In this document: positions 1-10,575 of the stretch, piece by piece
How the letters are laid out: each line of letters starts with the position of its first letter
How positions within the stretch are numbered: the first letter of the stretch is position 1
From: Diplosphaera chodatii
Lineage: Eukaryota > Chlorophyta > Trebouxiophyceae > Prasiolales > Stichococcaceae
Length of the DNA: 64,000 nt
Reading direction: 5' to 3'
Assembly (NCBI GenBank): GCA_032358165.1
Contig: JAALGY010000044.1
Coordinates: 62,001-126,000 of the forward strand
Program-made: the position numbers and the translations under genes
Notes under the pieces: model-generated
Database searches by the model: none
What the model was told of the DNA's origin: nothing
The model's input: only the letters and a program-made list of their open reading frames with translations

Positions 1-208
1 CACATCAGTGGTGTGTAGGTCACATAGGACACCCGTCAACAGTCGTTTCTGTGCAGCTTATGCAGCAGACGCTGCAGGTCCCTCAGCTTCTGCATTGATC
101 CACTTGGGACCTCTGCATTTCATTCGGATCCGTTGATCACACTCCAAAGAAGCTTGTGGCAGAGCATAACACCGCCAAACCTAGACCTAGGCCAGTCGGT
201 GCCCAGAC
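1..208. other. Upstream flank of the first gene
   Basis: No coding region is recognised. It should hold the 5' UTR and promoter of the deaminase gene that starts at 209. No TATA-like box stood out. Confidence 0.4.
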
Positions 209-3200
209 ATGACCGCATCTCGGGCTGGTACCGCTCGGTCAGTGGCTCAGACTACACTGTTGGCGAAGAACATCCAAAGGCTGCTGACGCTGAACAGCGA
301 TCTTGGGGAGATCAATGACGCAGCCATCTATGTCAAGGCCAACATCATCCAGTGGGTCGGCTCCACATCAGAGCTGCCCAAGGAGTACGAGACAGCGGAC
401 GTGGTGCTTGACCTCTCAAGTCGAGTGGTGATACCCGGCATGGTCAACACCCACCATCACATGTGCGTCGGCAGTCCGCACCCACATGCAACTTGCTGCG
501 TCGTAAATGGGTGCCTCGAGACCGTGCTGTTAAATCAATTGTGTCAGCCACTGGAGTGAGTGTGCACACTATCTTGATGCAGGGTTCAGTGCCTCACACG
601 ATGCGTTGCTCAGGTGAACAGCTGCAACACCCAGTGAACACAAGGCACAGCGCCCAGACAGTCCTGCTCTGCGCTACACAAAGCTCTTGGGTGACCATCA
701 AATTCTGAGGCTGGGTGCTGCAGGAGGACCTCTTGTTCGGCTGGCTGAAGACCTTATACAAGGGCTGGGCGCACCTCTCGGTGCGAGCTGCAGTATTGTG
801 ATCATATTTGCAGTGTCGAAAGCCATGCCAGGCACCCACTGTCGGCCCTGCTGCTTTGTAACAGGGCCAGGACGTGTACACTGCGGCAAAGCTGGCGATG
901 GCGGAGCTCATCATGTCGGGCTGCACCACCACATCCGATCACCTGTACATCTACCCCAACGACGTCATGTGCGTTTGCCCGACTGTCAAGCGGTGTTGCT
1001 GTAGTGGATCACACCGCAGGGTGATATGGCTTGTGAGTAAATGAGAAGCCTGACTCACGCATTGTGTGCAGGCTGGACGACACCATCCGGGCGGCTCGCG
1101 AGATCGGCATCCGCTTCCACCCGACCCGCGGCGCCATGAGTCTGGGCGAGAGCAAAGGCAAGTGCGCACGCCTGGGGAAGGTTCAGCCAAGGAAACATCA
1201 AGCTGCTGGCAACTTCGAAGTCTAGGTCAAATGCGCCTTGACAGCTAGTGTGCTGGTCGAGGACCCGAAATGCAGCGTGCATTTGCGGCCACTGTTCTGG
1301 TGGATCTCACAGTCAAGCTTGATTTTCCGCCTACAACCCCTTGCAGGCGGCCTGCCGCCGGACAGCGTGTGCGAGGAGGAGCCCGAGGTGCTGCGGGACA
1401 TGGAGCGCCTCATCCACGAGTTCCACGACAACGACAAGTGCGCGGCCCACACGCTGGGCCTGACAGCGTGCTGCGCCCTGCTTTGCGCACCCGGCTGTGC
1501 ATGCTGCAGACGTGATGGCGTGCGCTGAGCCGCTTGTGCATGAGGTGCGGGTCATCAACGCTGCCACAGGTACGCAATGCTGCGGATCAGTCTGGCGCCC
1601 TGCTCGCGCTTCACCGTCAGTGAGGAGCTGATGGTGAGCCCCCCTGCTGCCCGCAGGTACTCCATGCTCCGCATGAGCCTCGCCCCCTGTGCACCATTCG
1701 TCGTCACCAATGACCTGATGGTGCGGATGCATGTCCTGCGGCCACCCAGCTGTGCCGTGTGCATGGTGTTCACACAGACGCCGTGCTGTGTGCTTGCTGC
1801 CACAGAAGTCATGCACTGGTTGGCGATATAGCTCACCTCTCTGGCAGAGGTGCTCAAGTCCCAACACGGTGCTCACTACCGATGCTTGAAGTGTCCGTCT
1901 GCTTGCAGATTGCGGCGGCAGAGCTGGCCCGCAAGTACCCGGGGGTGCGGCTGCATACCCATTTGGCGGAGAACCAGGAGGACATCGACTTCTCCCTGAA
2001 GACCTACGGCTGCCGCCCTGGCGAATACCTCAAGTGAGACACTCACAACCACGTACAGCACTGTCAGGAGCAGCTGCTCCTCTACGTGCTTGGCCCAGGA
2101 TGGGCATTGCAGGGCGGCAGCTGGAAGCGACCACCCAAGCTGGCAGCGGAGATCCACCCAGAATTGCAGCCATCTCTTGAGAAATAGCTGCAGTGCCGGC
2201 AGCAGCAGCAGCACAGCGGTATTCTTGACCTGCCGCGCAGGCGCGTGGGCTGGGACAAGGACGACTGCTGGTTCGCGCACTGCTGCATGCTGGACGAAGC
2301 GGAGCGCAAGCAGTTTGCCGAGTGCGGGCTGGGCGTCGCGCACTGCCCCTCCTCCAACCTGCGCCTGGGCTCCGGCATCGCACCGGTGCGTCTGCCGCGC
2401 TGCGCCTGCTGGCCGCCAATGGTGGGGCATGGCTTGATGTCATCATTAGTCTCCGCCACTCCGCTCTTGAGGCTGTGGTGCTGGGATGGGCGTTGGGTAG
2501 AGCTCCTCATGATGCCTCATGGCCTGGACGACGCTGTACTAATTGGACGCACAGCAAGCCTTGAACCCAGCCGGCCGGCGTGCAGGTGCGCAAACTACTG
2601 GAAGCCGGCGTGAACGTGGGGCTGGGCGTCGACGGCTCCGCCAGCAACGACAGCGGCAACCTGCTGCAGGAGGCGCGCCTCGCCTGCTTCCTGCAGCGCG
2701 CGGGCGGCGACGTGTCGGGTGGGGGTCCCCACCAGCACCTGACCCTCAGCTGGAACGCCCTGTCGGCAGGGAGTGCAGCACTGCTGACGCTATGCCCAGG
2801 TGGCAACACGACACATAACTGAAGGGTGGTGGAGGCTTCCTCAGGTGGATGTGGGGTGCGGCGGGGTTTGGTGTGCATCAGCACCAGAATTGCTATGCAC
2901 AGACTGGTTTCACTGGCTAGTGCGTTCGACCTGCAGCCCCGCCAAATGTATCAGGCAGAAGGTAGAAGTGAGATCGCGTGCTGGCCCTGCTGCAGCCATG
3001 ACGGCGCGCGATGCGCTGACGGCGGCGGTGAAGGGCGGCGCCCGGAACCTGGGGCGCGACGACATCGGCGAGATCGCGCCGGGCTTCGCCGCCGACTTTG
3101 TCGGCTTCCGCACCGATTCCATCGCATTTGCGGGCGCGCAGCGGGACGTCGTGTGCGCGCTCATCTTCTGCTCGCCGGGCGCCGATCAGGTGCTGCTGCT

Positions 3201-3462
3201 GCGCCGTGCAGGCATGCGTGTTCAGTGCTGCAGCAGCTGCTGCGACTGTGCATCTGTGGGGCAGCCCACGGCCGACATCCGGCATGTGGAGGCCTGAGGA
3301 GCTGAGTGATTGCAGGTCGACCTGTCGGTCATCAACGGCGAGGTGGTTGTGCAAGGCGGGAAGCTGCAGACGCTCGATGTGGCCGCCCTGGTGGCCGAGC
3401 ACAACAAGGCATCTGCGCGCATCTGCTCCTACATCACTGACAGCGCAAACCCCGCGAAGTGA
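209..3462 (+). CDS. Amidohydrolase, 8-oxoguanine/hydroxyatrazine deaminase type, 12-exon transcript
   Basis: Metal-dependent hydrolase of the cytosine deaminase-like amidohydrolases, the group with 8-oxoguanine deaminase and AtzB-type enzymes. It probably deaminates a purine or triazine-like ring; the substrate is inferred. Exons: 209-462, 583-613, 724-780, 865-968, 1072-1157, 1347-1437, then either 1570-1633 or 1657-1720, then 1909-2033, 2241-2385, 2586-2718, 2996-3189, 3316-3462. They close exactly in frame at 476 aa. Visible metal and active-site motifs are NTHHHM (HxH), [28 protein letters not shown] and GVDGSASND. The start at 209 gives a typical N-terminal beta domain ([13 protein letters not shown], then [12 protein letters not shown]) and shows no obvious transit peptide. 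The intron at 1158 is GC-AG. The oddity is the duplicated seventh exon, annotated separately. The family is confident; the exact substrate is not. Confidence 0.9.
1570..1633 (+). other. Alternative exon 7a of the deaminase
   Basis: A 64-nt exon with acceptor CCACAG before 1570 and a strong donor GTGAGC after 1633. With the AA left by exon 6 it reads (K)[21 protein letters not shown]. It enters with one base completing a codon and leaves in phase 0, exactly like exon 7b. It codes for the strand and loop just before the HTHLAEN metal motif. Confidence 0.8.
1657..1720 (+). other. Alternative exon 7b of the deaminase
   Basis: A second 64-nt exon with the same entry and exit phases as 7a. It has acceptor CCGCAG before 1657 and donor GTGCGG after 1720. 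It reads (K)[21 protein letters not shown], 13 of 21 residues identical to 7a with many synonymous differences, so this is an old duplication kept under protein-level constraint. Only 23 nt (1634-1656) separate it from 7a. Confidence 0.8.
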
Positions 3463-3823
3463 TGCTGTGTCTGCCGAATGAGGGTGTTGGATCCTATGTA
3501 ATCTGTTCTGCATGTTCATCAGTCGTCGGAGTTTGTCCTCAGGCATCAAGTGGTATATCTGAAGTTCGTTGGTTTACAAACACATGATCTTTGCAACACG
3601 CACTGAAGTGTAAAACTCCGATATGTACAAAGACCCCGCTCAGCCTGTCTCATACGTTACTGTTCCGTATCTCAACATCCACATTGCCCTCCTCAACCCG
3701 CATGTCGCCTGTTTGTGGCCGCTTGAGCTGCTTTCGCTGAACCTGTCAAGGATCATCCGGTGTCACGTACTACTAGCAAGCGAATCCTCAGTATAGAGCA
3801 GGCGGACATACAGTCATACATCA
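3463..3823. other. Convergent intergenic region
   Basis: This lies between the deaminase stop and the 3' end of the minus-strand hypothetical gene. It should contain both 3' UTRs. I see no gene in it. Confidence 0.4.
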
Positions 3824-4600
3824 TCAGGGCTTGCTTTGTGGTTTGACACTGCGGCAGTAGGTGTCCATCAGATGCAGGGCGGCAGGTAGCACCTTGAGTG
3901 CACGCTTGGGCTGCTCTGTCAAGTTGCCGCCAGCAGTGGGCGGGGACACAACTTCTGACCAGAATTGCTCCGCAACATCGCCGTCTGCATCCTGCTTCAA
4001 CCGCGCCTTGTACCAGCTCAGACCCTGCGACCATGTCGCACTGTGAGGCGCCATGCAGACTGCTCCACGTGTAGCAATGCACATCCTGCCAGCGCCACCC
4101 GGGACTAGGTTTGCTTGCATTTTGGGCAGGATTAGAAAGCTTTGGCGTCAGCTGCACCTGGACACCGCCAGATGTCCCGTCAGTGACGTCTCGAAGCACG
4201 CCGGGGCCGCGTGGCAGCGCCGCTGTTGATGGCACGGCGTCCCCTCCTGCAGGAGCGGCGTGCTGCGTCTGTGTTTGCTGGCGCTGCTGCTGCTGCTGCT
4301 TTGCCCGTGGGTCTGTCTGCTGGTGTGTGTCGGCATGCCGACCTGCTGTACGTTTTGCAGGTCTGCTTGCAGGTGGGCTGTCAGCGTCGGACGACAGGTC
4401 CTGCATGGACCCAATGTACCATGTTCCAGGTATCAAGATGCCGCGCACCGGCATCAGATTTCCATGGACATCATCGTGCCTGCTGTCGCACTGGCCTGAT
4501 CTGCAAGTCCGCCTCACCTCTCCCAGAACGTAATCTCTGATCTTCCTGAAGTACTCCATGGCTGCATCACCTTTGCACCGTGCTGCTCACACCGCTGCCA
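3824..4600 (-). CDS. Hypothetical Gln-rich protein, splice model uncertain
   Basis: I do not recognise a family. A minus-strand segment near 4510-4560 reads MEYFRKIRDYVLGE and is followed by a GT donor. A middle part (about 4130-4400) is low complexity, with a run of glutamines (RAKQQQQQRQQTQTQ) and Ser/Pro/Ala-rich text. A 3' exon reads SWYKARLKQDADGDVAEQFW and continues to a stop near 3824 after CRSVKPQSKP. The charged helical look of the first and last pieces, in a shared orientation, supports a real gene. The stretch just upstream (4600-4880) has possible further exons I could not join in frame, so both the start and the exon borders are approximate. Confidence 0.4.
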
Positions 4601-5208
4601 CAACCATCTCGTGCCAATGTCGGTCGTAGACCAAACGGATTGCTGTGCTGATGCTGCTTGAGAACAAAGATACTCGAAGGGACAGTTTGGCAGACCAGGG
4701 GTTCGCGAAATCCCCAACAGCGGTCTCTGGTGACAGGGATGTCGAGTTCGCTGATGATGCAAGCGTCGAAAAGTTTCAACCTATCTCTAGCACATGGACA
4801 CACACTGGACCTTGCAGCAGATGGTATGATCACATGGGAAGCATGCCGCGTATGGCAATGTGTCAAACATCTCGAGCCGCGCATTTCTTCATGGCATCAG
4901 GAAGGTGCTCACGTGCAAGCGACATGGGTGCGAGACAGGATTGGTGATCTGGTATACCCAGGCTATGTCAGCGCCACAGACACTACCGGCCTGATGACTT
5001 GACTTTGCATCCCGCCCGCTCGCCATTCTGAGCAGGATGGGGAGTGGCAAGAGCTGAGGATGGTGTGTGCCGGGCCGCTCCACTCGCATAACCATGCGTT
5101 TCACGAACACATGCAGCTGCATGCATGCTTTGATCGTTCAGATCAATCCAGTCACACGACGCATGACTATGGGGCTTAGTCTTTAAGTCTGGACGTCAGG
5201 AAGCAGGC
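4601..5208. other. Region between divergent genes
   Basis: Possible 5' exons of the minus-strand hypothetical gene lie at 4600-4880. The rest should hold the promoter and 5' UTR of the F-box gene starting at 5209. No further coding region can be supported. Confidence 0.3.
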
Positions 5209-7166
5209 ATGGCCAATGCGGTGCATGCTGTTCTGAACAATACTGATCTGGCGCTGCAGCTTCTGCAGCATCTCACCACCAGGGATGTTGCAAGGGTGAG
5301 CAGTGCACACAATGCATGTTCGACACTATTGCACTTCAGGGTATCATAACATCGATAAAAACACTGTCTTTCGCTGCATGGCATTGCTGACTGGACTCTG
5401 ATGCAGCAGGCTGCCGCGGCATGCTCTGCACTCGCCTGTGCTGCCAAGGAACTGCCGCCACGCGTGTTGGTTGTCGACTCTCAGGCAGCCAAGTTCTTTG
5501 AGGCATGTTTCACATCCGGTGCGGACAGTCATGGCGGTGTCCATGAGATGCTACTCTGTTCGTGGTGCATTGCAGATGTGCATTAGGTCTCAGGCACACT
5601 GAACTGTGAACCTGCAGGCCATGTGTATGCGGCCGGAAAGGCGCACAGGGGCCGCTACAAGATCAGCTGCTGGCCGACTGGCGCTGCGGTCTCGCCTTAT
5701 AATGGCGACATTTTCCTTTCTAGCTATCAGGTGCTGAGCAGTCCCTGCTACCTGTCCCAGCACTCAGGTGCCTGTCTTGCGCCTTGCTTATCAGCTCGTG
5801 CACATGTACAGGATGCTGGTCTGTTGCGCTTTCGTGCTGGCAACCTAGCATATCGCCGAATCGAATACACTTCTTTCAAACATTGCCTGGCCCCGGAAGG
5901 CATTGAATTTGGCCATGAGAGCATATACTGCGCCAAGTGAGTGCCGGGTTGACAGTCATGGCCAGCACTTGGTTTGATGCACCCTTTCTTGCACCGTCTC
6001 ATCAGACGATCGGTTGTTGTTTCACTTGAGCAGGGCATGTGTACTCGTTGCCATCGATATGACTCGGTTATGGTGTGTATAGCAGCGTGGCTCCAAATGG
6101 CGCCATACTGCGCATCCGGCAATCTGATGGCACTGTGCAGCAGGTGTGCCCATTAAGCGTCAAGACAGCAACTCCTGTGCGGGGTGTCAAACCTGCCACC
6201 TGGCTGGGTTCAGAAGCATGGGGCCATGTGTGTACTGATAGGAATTGCCTCTCATGCAAAGTTTCTGCGCAGGAGCTGCCACTTTCCGGATTGGTGCCCT
6301 GGATGCTGACGTTTGGTCCAGATGGCGCGCTGTATGTGTCCATCGACGATCAGTATGACACAGAAAGCACGTACGGGGACCCAGCTGAGTATCTGACCAC
6401 TGGTAGCGTCCTCCGTGTAGATGTGCTTCCAAATGGTGCGCTCCAGTGATGCTGATGGGTTCAGTCATCGTGTGATCTGGCAGCAAGAACTTTATAGACG
6501 TTCTATGTTCTGGCGCAGCTGTTACAGTGCACAGGGATGCCGGAATCCAAGTCTGACAGCGTCTTGCTCACATTCTCTACAGGCAGGATGACCGCTTTTG
6601 AAAAGTTTGTCCAATGTGGCATGGGCGGTCTTAAGCGCCCCTCCGGGCTCTGCTTCGACACTGCAGGCTATCTGTATGTCACAAGCCTCTCTGATCAGGT
6701 GAGGCCGCCAATGTGGGCCGCCTGTGAATGCATTTGAGCTTCACCATGACCCGATCATCGGGCACCATGAGGCTATGTTCATCATGATGACGCTGATTTG
6801 CCACAGCACTTGCCGCCGGTGCACGCTGTAGCTTGCAGCCCCAGGCCAAAGTGGCATCACTCAGGCGATGACAGCATGACATCAGGCAATGCTGGTGTGC
6901 AGGTGCTGAAATTTGCGGGGCCGAAGCACGCCAATGCCGGACAGTTGAAGGGCATATTCGTTGACACGAAACAATTTGGACTAGCACACCCATACGACAT
7001 CAGATGGTGTGACCGTGGCCTCGTGCTTACAACCCACACAGCTGAGATGGATCGCAAGCACGGTGATGCAAGAGCGGCCATCAGTTTGTTCAGGCGGGAC
7101 GGCAGCTTGGTCCGCAGCGTGACCTGCAACAAGCTGCGGCATCCCAACACCATCGTGATGTGCTGA
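5209..7166 (+). CDS. F-box plus beta-propeller (NHL/SMP30-like) protein
   Basis: Eight exons splice exactly to 352 aa: 5209-5295, 5407-5536, 5618-5730, 5812-5936, 6083-6143, 6273-6435, 6583-6698, 6903-7166. The start ATG sits in the good context GGCATGGCC. Residues 1-45 look like a short F-box (LALQLLQHLTTRDVAR, then ACSALACAAKELPPRVLVVD). The rest reads as propeller blades: GHVYAAGK, PNGAILRIRQSDGTVQQ, MLTFGPDGALYVSIDD, LRVDVLPNGRMTAF, RPSGLCFDTAGYLYVTS, AHPYDIRWCDRGLVLTTH and HPNTIVMC at the end. F-box proteins with propellers commonly recruit substrates to SCF ubiquitin ligases; that role is inferred from architecture. It ends 44 bp from the convergent GNAT gene. The F-box call is weaker than the propeller call. 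Confidence 0.75.
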
Positions 7167-7210
7167 CGGTTACTGCCATCCTGCTTCTGCTCTGGTTTTC
7201 GGATTGCGCA

Positions 7211-8220
7211 TCAGCTGTCGAAGGAGACTTCGTACACCTGCAAGGAGATTTCAACTCATGCCATTGCTGCCAACTGCTGCGGAAGCCGTTGGTACACCTG
7301 ACAAGTTGTCCACTATGCAGCAGAGTTTCTGCGCCAGCGCACCAGTGCAGATCTGACACTCACCTTGTAATGTGATTTCATCCCAAACTTTTCATACTGC
7401 AGCAAATGGTACACAAGATGAGACGATGATCGATGGGTTCGGGCGAGCACAACGTGCACAAGCAAAGCATCATTCACCACAAGGCCGTGTGCCCCATCAC
7501 CGCTGCGCATGCTGTCGAGTTGCCATTGTCTGCATACAGCCGAATCCCAGCTGCACCCGCATCCCTCGCTGTCTGCTGTATGTGCGCATACAGCTGCCTG
7601 CATTGGACACAGCCATCACAACCACTGCAAACGGCTCACGGAGTTCCAGGGTGGCGCGGGACACATCACGGAGGTCTATCTGTGTTGAGCTCTACAAAGT
7701 AGGTACCTGTAACAGCCCTTTCTGCGGTGCTGCTTGACCACGAACAGCGACTGAATCCACCAGTAGTCTGCGTTATTCCAGTCGCTCCACTCGTAAGTGA
7801 TCAGCAGGCCCGCTGCCAGGCTGCCGTCAATCTGCGTGCCAGTGACGCCCACAGTCGGCAATCCGCAATGCCGTGACCATGTGATACCCTGCACATGGGT
7901 CCACACAGTCTGCCAAGTAAACCCACCTCCAGTACCCAGTATTGGCCCTTGGATTCGTCTGCCAGAGCTGCCTCCACACCTGCCTGCACTGTGTCTGGAT
8001 CCAACCGCATGTCCTCCACCTCCTGCAAAGCAATGCATGCATGCTGTGATGGTCACCGCATCAGTGCAGCGGCGCCGAGCAGGCGGTCCCGATGGAGCCA
8101 AAAGCCGCTCACCAATGCATGATCCACGTTGCAGCGTGCCAGGAACGCAGCGTCCTTTGCCGCGCCACGCCTGATGGTGCCTGGGCCAGCAGGCACCTCT
8201 TGCTTCTCTGGAATGGCCAT
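7211..8220 (-). CDS. GNAT-family N-acetyltransferase
   Basis: Six minus-strand exons (8220-8128, 8022-7927, 7831-7707, 7597-7501, 7396-7364, 7237-7211) give exactly 156 aa. The fold signature runs in order: TIRRGAAKDAAFLARCN (beta1-alpha1), MRLDPDTVQAGVEAAL, YWVLE, then LLITYEWSDWNNADYWWIQS. Next comes the acetyl-CoA loop region LFVVKQHRRKGCYRQLY, then GIRLYADNGN, ACAAYEKFGMKSHYK and a short tail VYEVSFDS. It should transfer an acetyl group from acetyl-CoA to an amine or protein N-terminus; the substrate cannot be told. The ATG at 8220 gives the usual N-terminal placement of the fold. Open reading continues upstream only across an in-frame TAG (see findings), so a longer N-terminus is possible. 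Confidence 0.85.
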
Positions 8221-8766
8221 GCTATGCAGACGATTCAATATATTGAAGCACTACCGCAGCTGCTGGGGTGCAATGCTACGTGGAAGTGCAGTGTGGCAGT
8301 CGTCCTCAGTAATGTGGCAAAGCTCTTGCATGCCGAAACCCTGTACCTCATGCCCGTGTAACTCACCCGCTCACTTTCTGGCCAGCAGCATGAAGTGATT
8401 GCATAACGACGGCTAAACGTGTTTGCGTCTCGTGAGCAGCGATCAGAGGCGGCATGCCGATATTTTCCACACCCGGCTGCAAAAGCAGCCATGCGCCAGC
8501 GACGGCCAGCACCCTGATGCATGACCAGCTCACCAATGCCAAGAGCACCCGCCGCGGTGGGGTTCTGCATCTTGTACGCAAGTGATGTAGGACATCTCAC
8601 GCACCTTGTTTGCTGCAACGGTTATGAAGGGGTTGTAACATGACACGGCGCATCCCGCACCCGCATCATAGGTCGGAGCCAGCAAACTCCGCGCACGCAC
8701 GGCGTCCTCTTGAGGAGTCCTTCTGTGCAGCAGCACATCATGCATCCTTGCGCATGCGCTGCCACC
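8221..8766. other. Divergent region between the GNAT and RimM-like genes
   Basis: Minus-strand protein-like stretches occur here (GMQELCHITEDDCHTALP near 8260-8350, NIGMPPLIAAHETQTRLAVV near 8400-8470). Joining them needs introns under 40 nt, shorter than any other in the window, so no gene is called. The region should hold both promoters. Confidence 0.3.
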
Positions 8767-10235
8767 ATGGCAGGTGCGACCCTGCATCGAATGGGTGTGC
8801 ATGCTGGGAAATGGACGCATGCGTGCGGTCGGGCTGTTGTAGGCAGATACTCTTACTCTGCCTTTTAGGGGACACGTGTGTCTGGCAAACTTGCAGAAGT
8901 CAACAGAGCAGACGGCAGCAATGCAGCACACCAGGACCCCAGGCAGGCAGACAGCGGTGCAGCAGCGCCAGCGCCGGATGCGGCACAGGCGGCAGACTGG
9001 ATCGAGGTGGGCCTTATCAGGTCGGTGCACGGGCTGCGGGGCGAGGTGAAGGTCGAGCCGCTGACTGACTCGCCAGCGGACCGTCTGGGCGCTGCAGGAG
9101 TCAGGTCTGCCTGCATCTGCTACACGACGCGCACTGCACGGGAGTACCGCAGTGCCCTTTTGCTGCCCTCGCGTCGCATGTTCTATGCCATCATGCACGT
9201 GCCCAGCACAGCTTTGACGTCGGACGCGCTGCTCAGCAGGTGGCTGCAGCAGCCCGAGGCGCCCGGGAGGAGGCGGCAGCGGCTGCCGCCGCCCACAGAG
9301 GTGTCCATCGAGGCCGGCCGCTCCATCGTCAGCAAGGTGCCGGCCGTTCTCAGCAGCAGTTGCATCGGAGCAGGCTGTCTGCAGCGCCAGCAGCAGCGAG
9401 ACGACGCGCGCGCACAATTGCAATGTTGTGGGAAAGCCGTGGTGATATCGTCGGCGGCCTGCAGGGCCGGGAGGTGTGGCTGGTGAAGCTGGCCGGCACG
9501 GACTCGCCGGAGGAGGCGGACGCGCTGCGGGGCTGCAAGCTGCTGATCCGGCCCACCGACCGGCCGCCCCTGACGGACGAGGACGAGTTCTACGCCCAGG
9601 TGCTCAAACCTGCGGCGTTCTCAGGGCATGTTCTCGATATCATGCCTGCGGCTGCCCAGGGCATGCGGTCAGTAGGCACCAGCTCAGGAGATCCTGCTCC
9701 ATACGACTGCACGTGCACTAGGCTGCAGAGGGCGGCTCGACACTGCTTCATACACCTTGGAATGACAGAGCAGCGCCTCGCGGCATGCAGGACCTGATTG
9801 GCATGGCGGTGGTGCAGCACGGCAGCGAGGCCGCCATCGGCAAGGTGGTCGACATCTACGACGGCACAGGTGGGTGTCATCTGCAGCTCCCCTCGTGCAC
9901 GTACAACGCTTGCGGCAGTGTTGTGCGGCTGCCGCCAGAATGGTGCTGGTGCTGCGCTCGCCACTCCAGTCGCTGTCCGTGCTGTTTGTAGCCTTCCGGG
10001 CCTTCAGCCCGCTGCACGGTGCGCAGGCACGCACGACACCCTGCGCATCCTGCTGGGCGCGGAGGACCCCGAGGACGCGCGCACAGTGCTGGTGCCGTTC
10101 CACAAGTCCATTGTGCCGCACGTGGACGCTGCGGCGCGGCGCCTGACGATTGACCCGCCGCAGGGCCTGTTTGACACCGCCGTGCCCGCCAGGCGGCGAC
10201 ACAAGAACCCGCGCAACAAGCTGCCCAAGCTGTGA
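8767..10235 (+). CDS. RimM-like ribosome maturation factor, probably organellar
   Basis: In bacteria RimM assists 30S subunit maturation near the 16S rRNA head, and plants have a plastid relative. Exons 8869-9104, 9240-9336, 9465-9599, 9791-9869 and 10027-10235 join exactly in frame. A first exon at 8767-8796 is proposed because the ATG lies in a near-perfect context (GCCACCATGGC) and its phase fits, for about 261 aa in total. The RimM N-domain is clear: WIEVGLIRSVHGLRGEVKVE, RWLQQPEAPG, then GREVWLVKLAGTDSPEEADA and LRGCKLLI. The PRC-barrel part follows: DLIGMAVV, IGKVVDIYDGTGTHDTLRI, LVPFHKSIVPHVD, and LTIDPPQGLFD at the end. The organelle leader is short and not convincing by eye. The first exon is the uncertain part. 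Confidence 0.85.
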
Positions 10236-10575
10236 TTGTCGGTCGCTGAAATGCCCGTTGATTAATTCAAGTGGTGCATGAGACACTAAGCATAACTTAC
10301 AAGCTCGCCGGTACATCTTGAGCAGACTCTCTATGTTGCTAACTGCTGCATAACACCATCGACCAATACACCAATGCCACACACCGGCAGCATCACAACG
10401 AAAAGCACAACTGACGACTCCAAATGACAGCAAACCACAGCAATGTCAGGTCAGGTCATGCAGTTTGTCAGGTCAGCCAAATTGCGAGTATCTGTCAGCA
10501 TGAGCGCAGTGTTGTACACAAGGTTCAAAACGTCCAGATTTGCCCTGAAGTTCGTTGCAGCCTAAACCCTACCAG
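10236..10575. other. Convergent intergenic region
   Basis: 3' flanks of the RimM-like and WD40-like genes. Nothing coding is seen. Confidence 0.4.

Noticed and set aside
1634..1656. A real 23-nt intron joining exons 7a and 7b
   Set aside because: Joining them shifts the frame and reaches a stop at the end of 7b, so the product would be truncated.
8219..8350. TAG reassigned to an amino acid
   Set aside because: TAG ends eL29, RRP7, the thiolase and the WD40-like gene at expected positions, so it is a normal stop here.
8530..9423. 297-aa minus-strand frame
   Set aside because: Covers RimM-like exons antisense and has no family signal.
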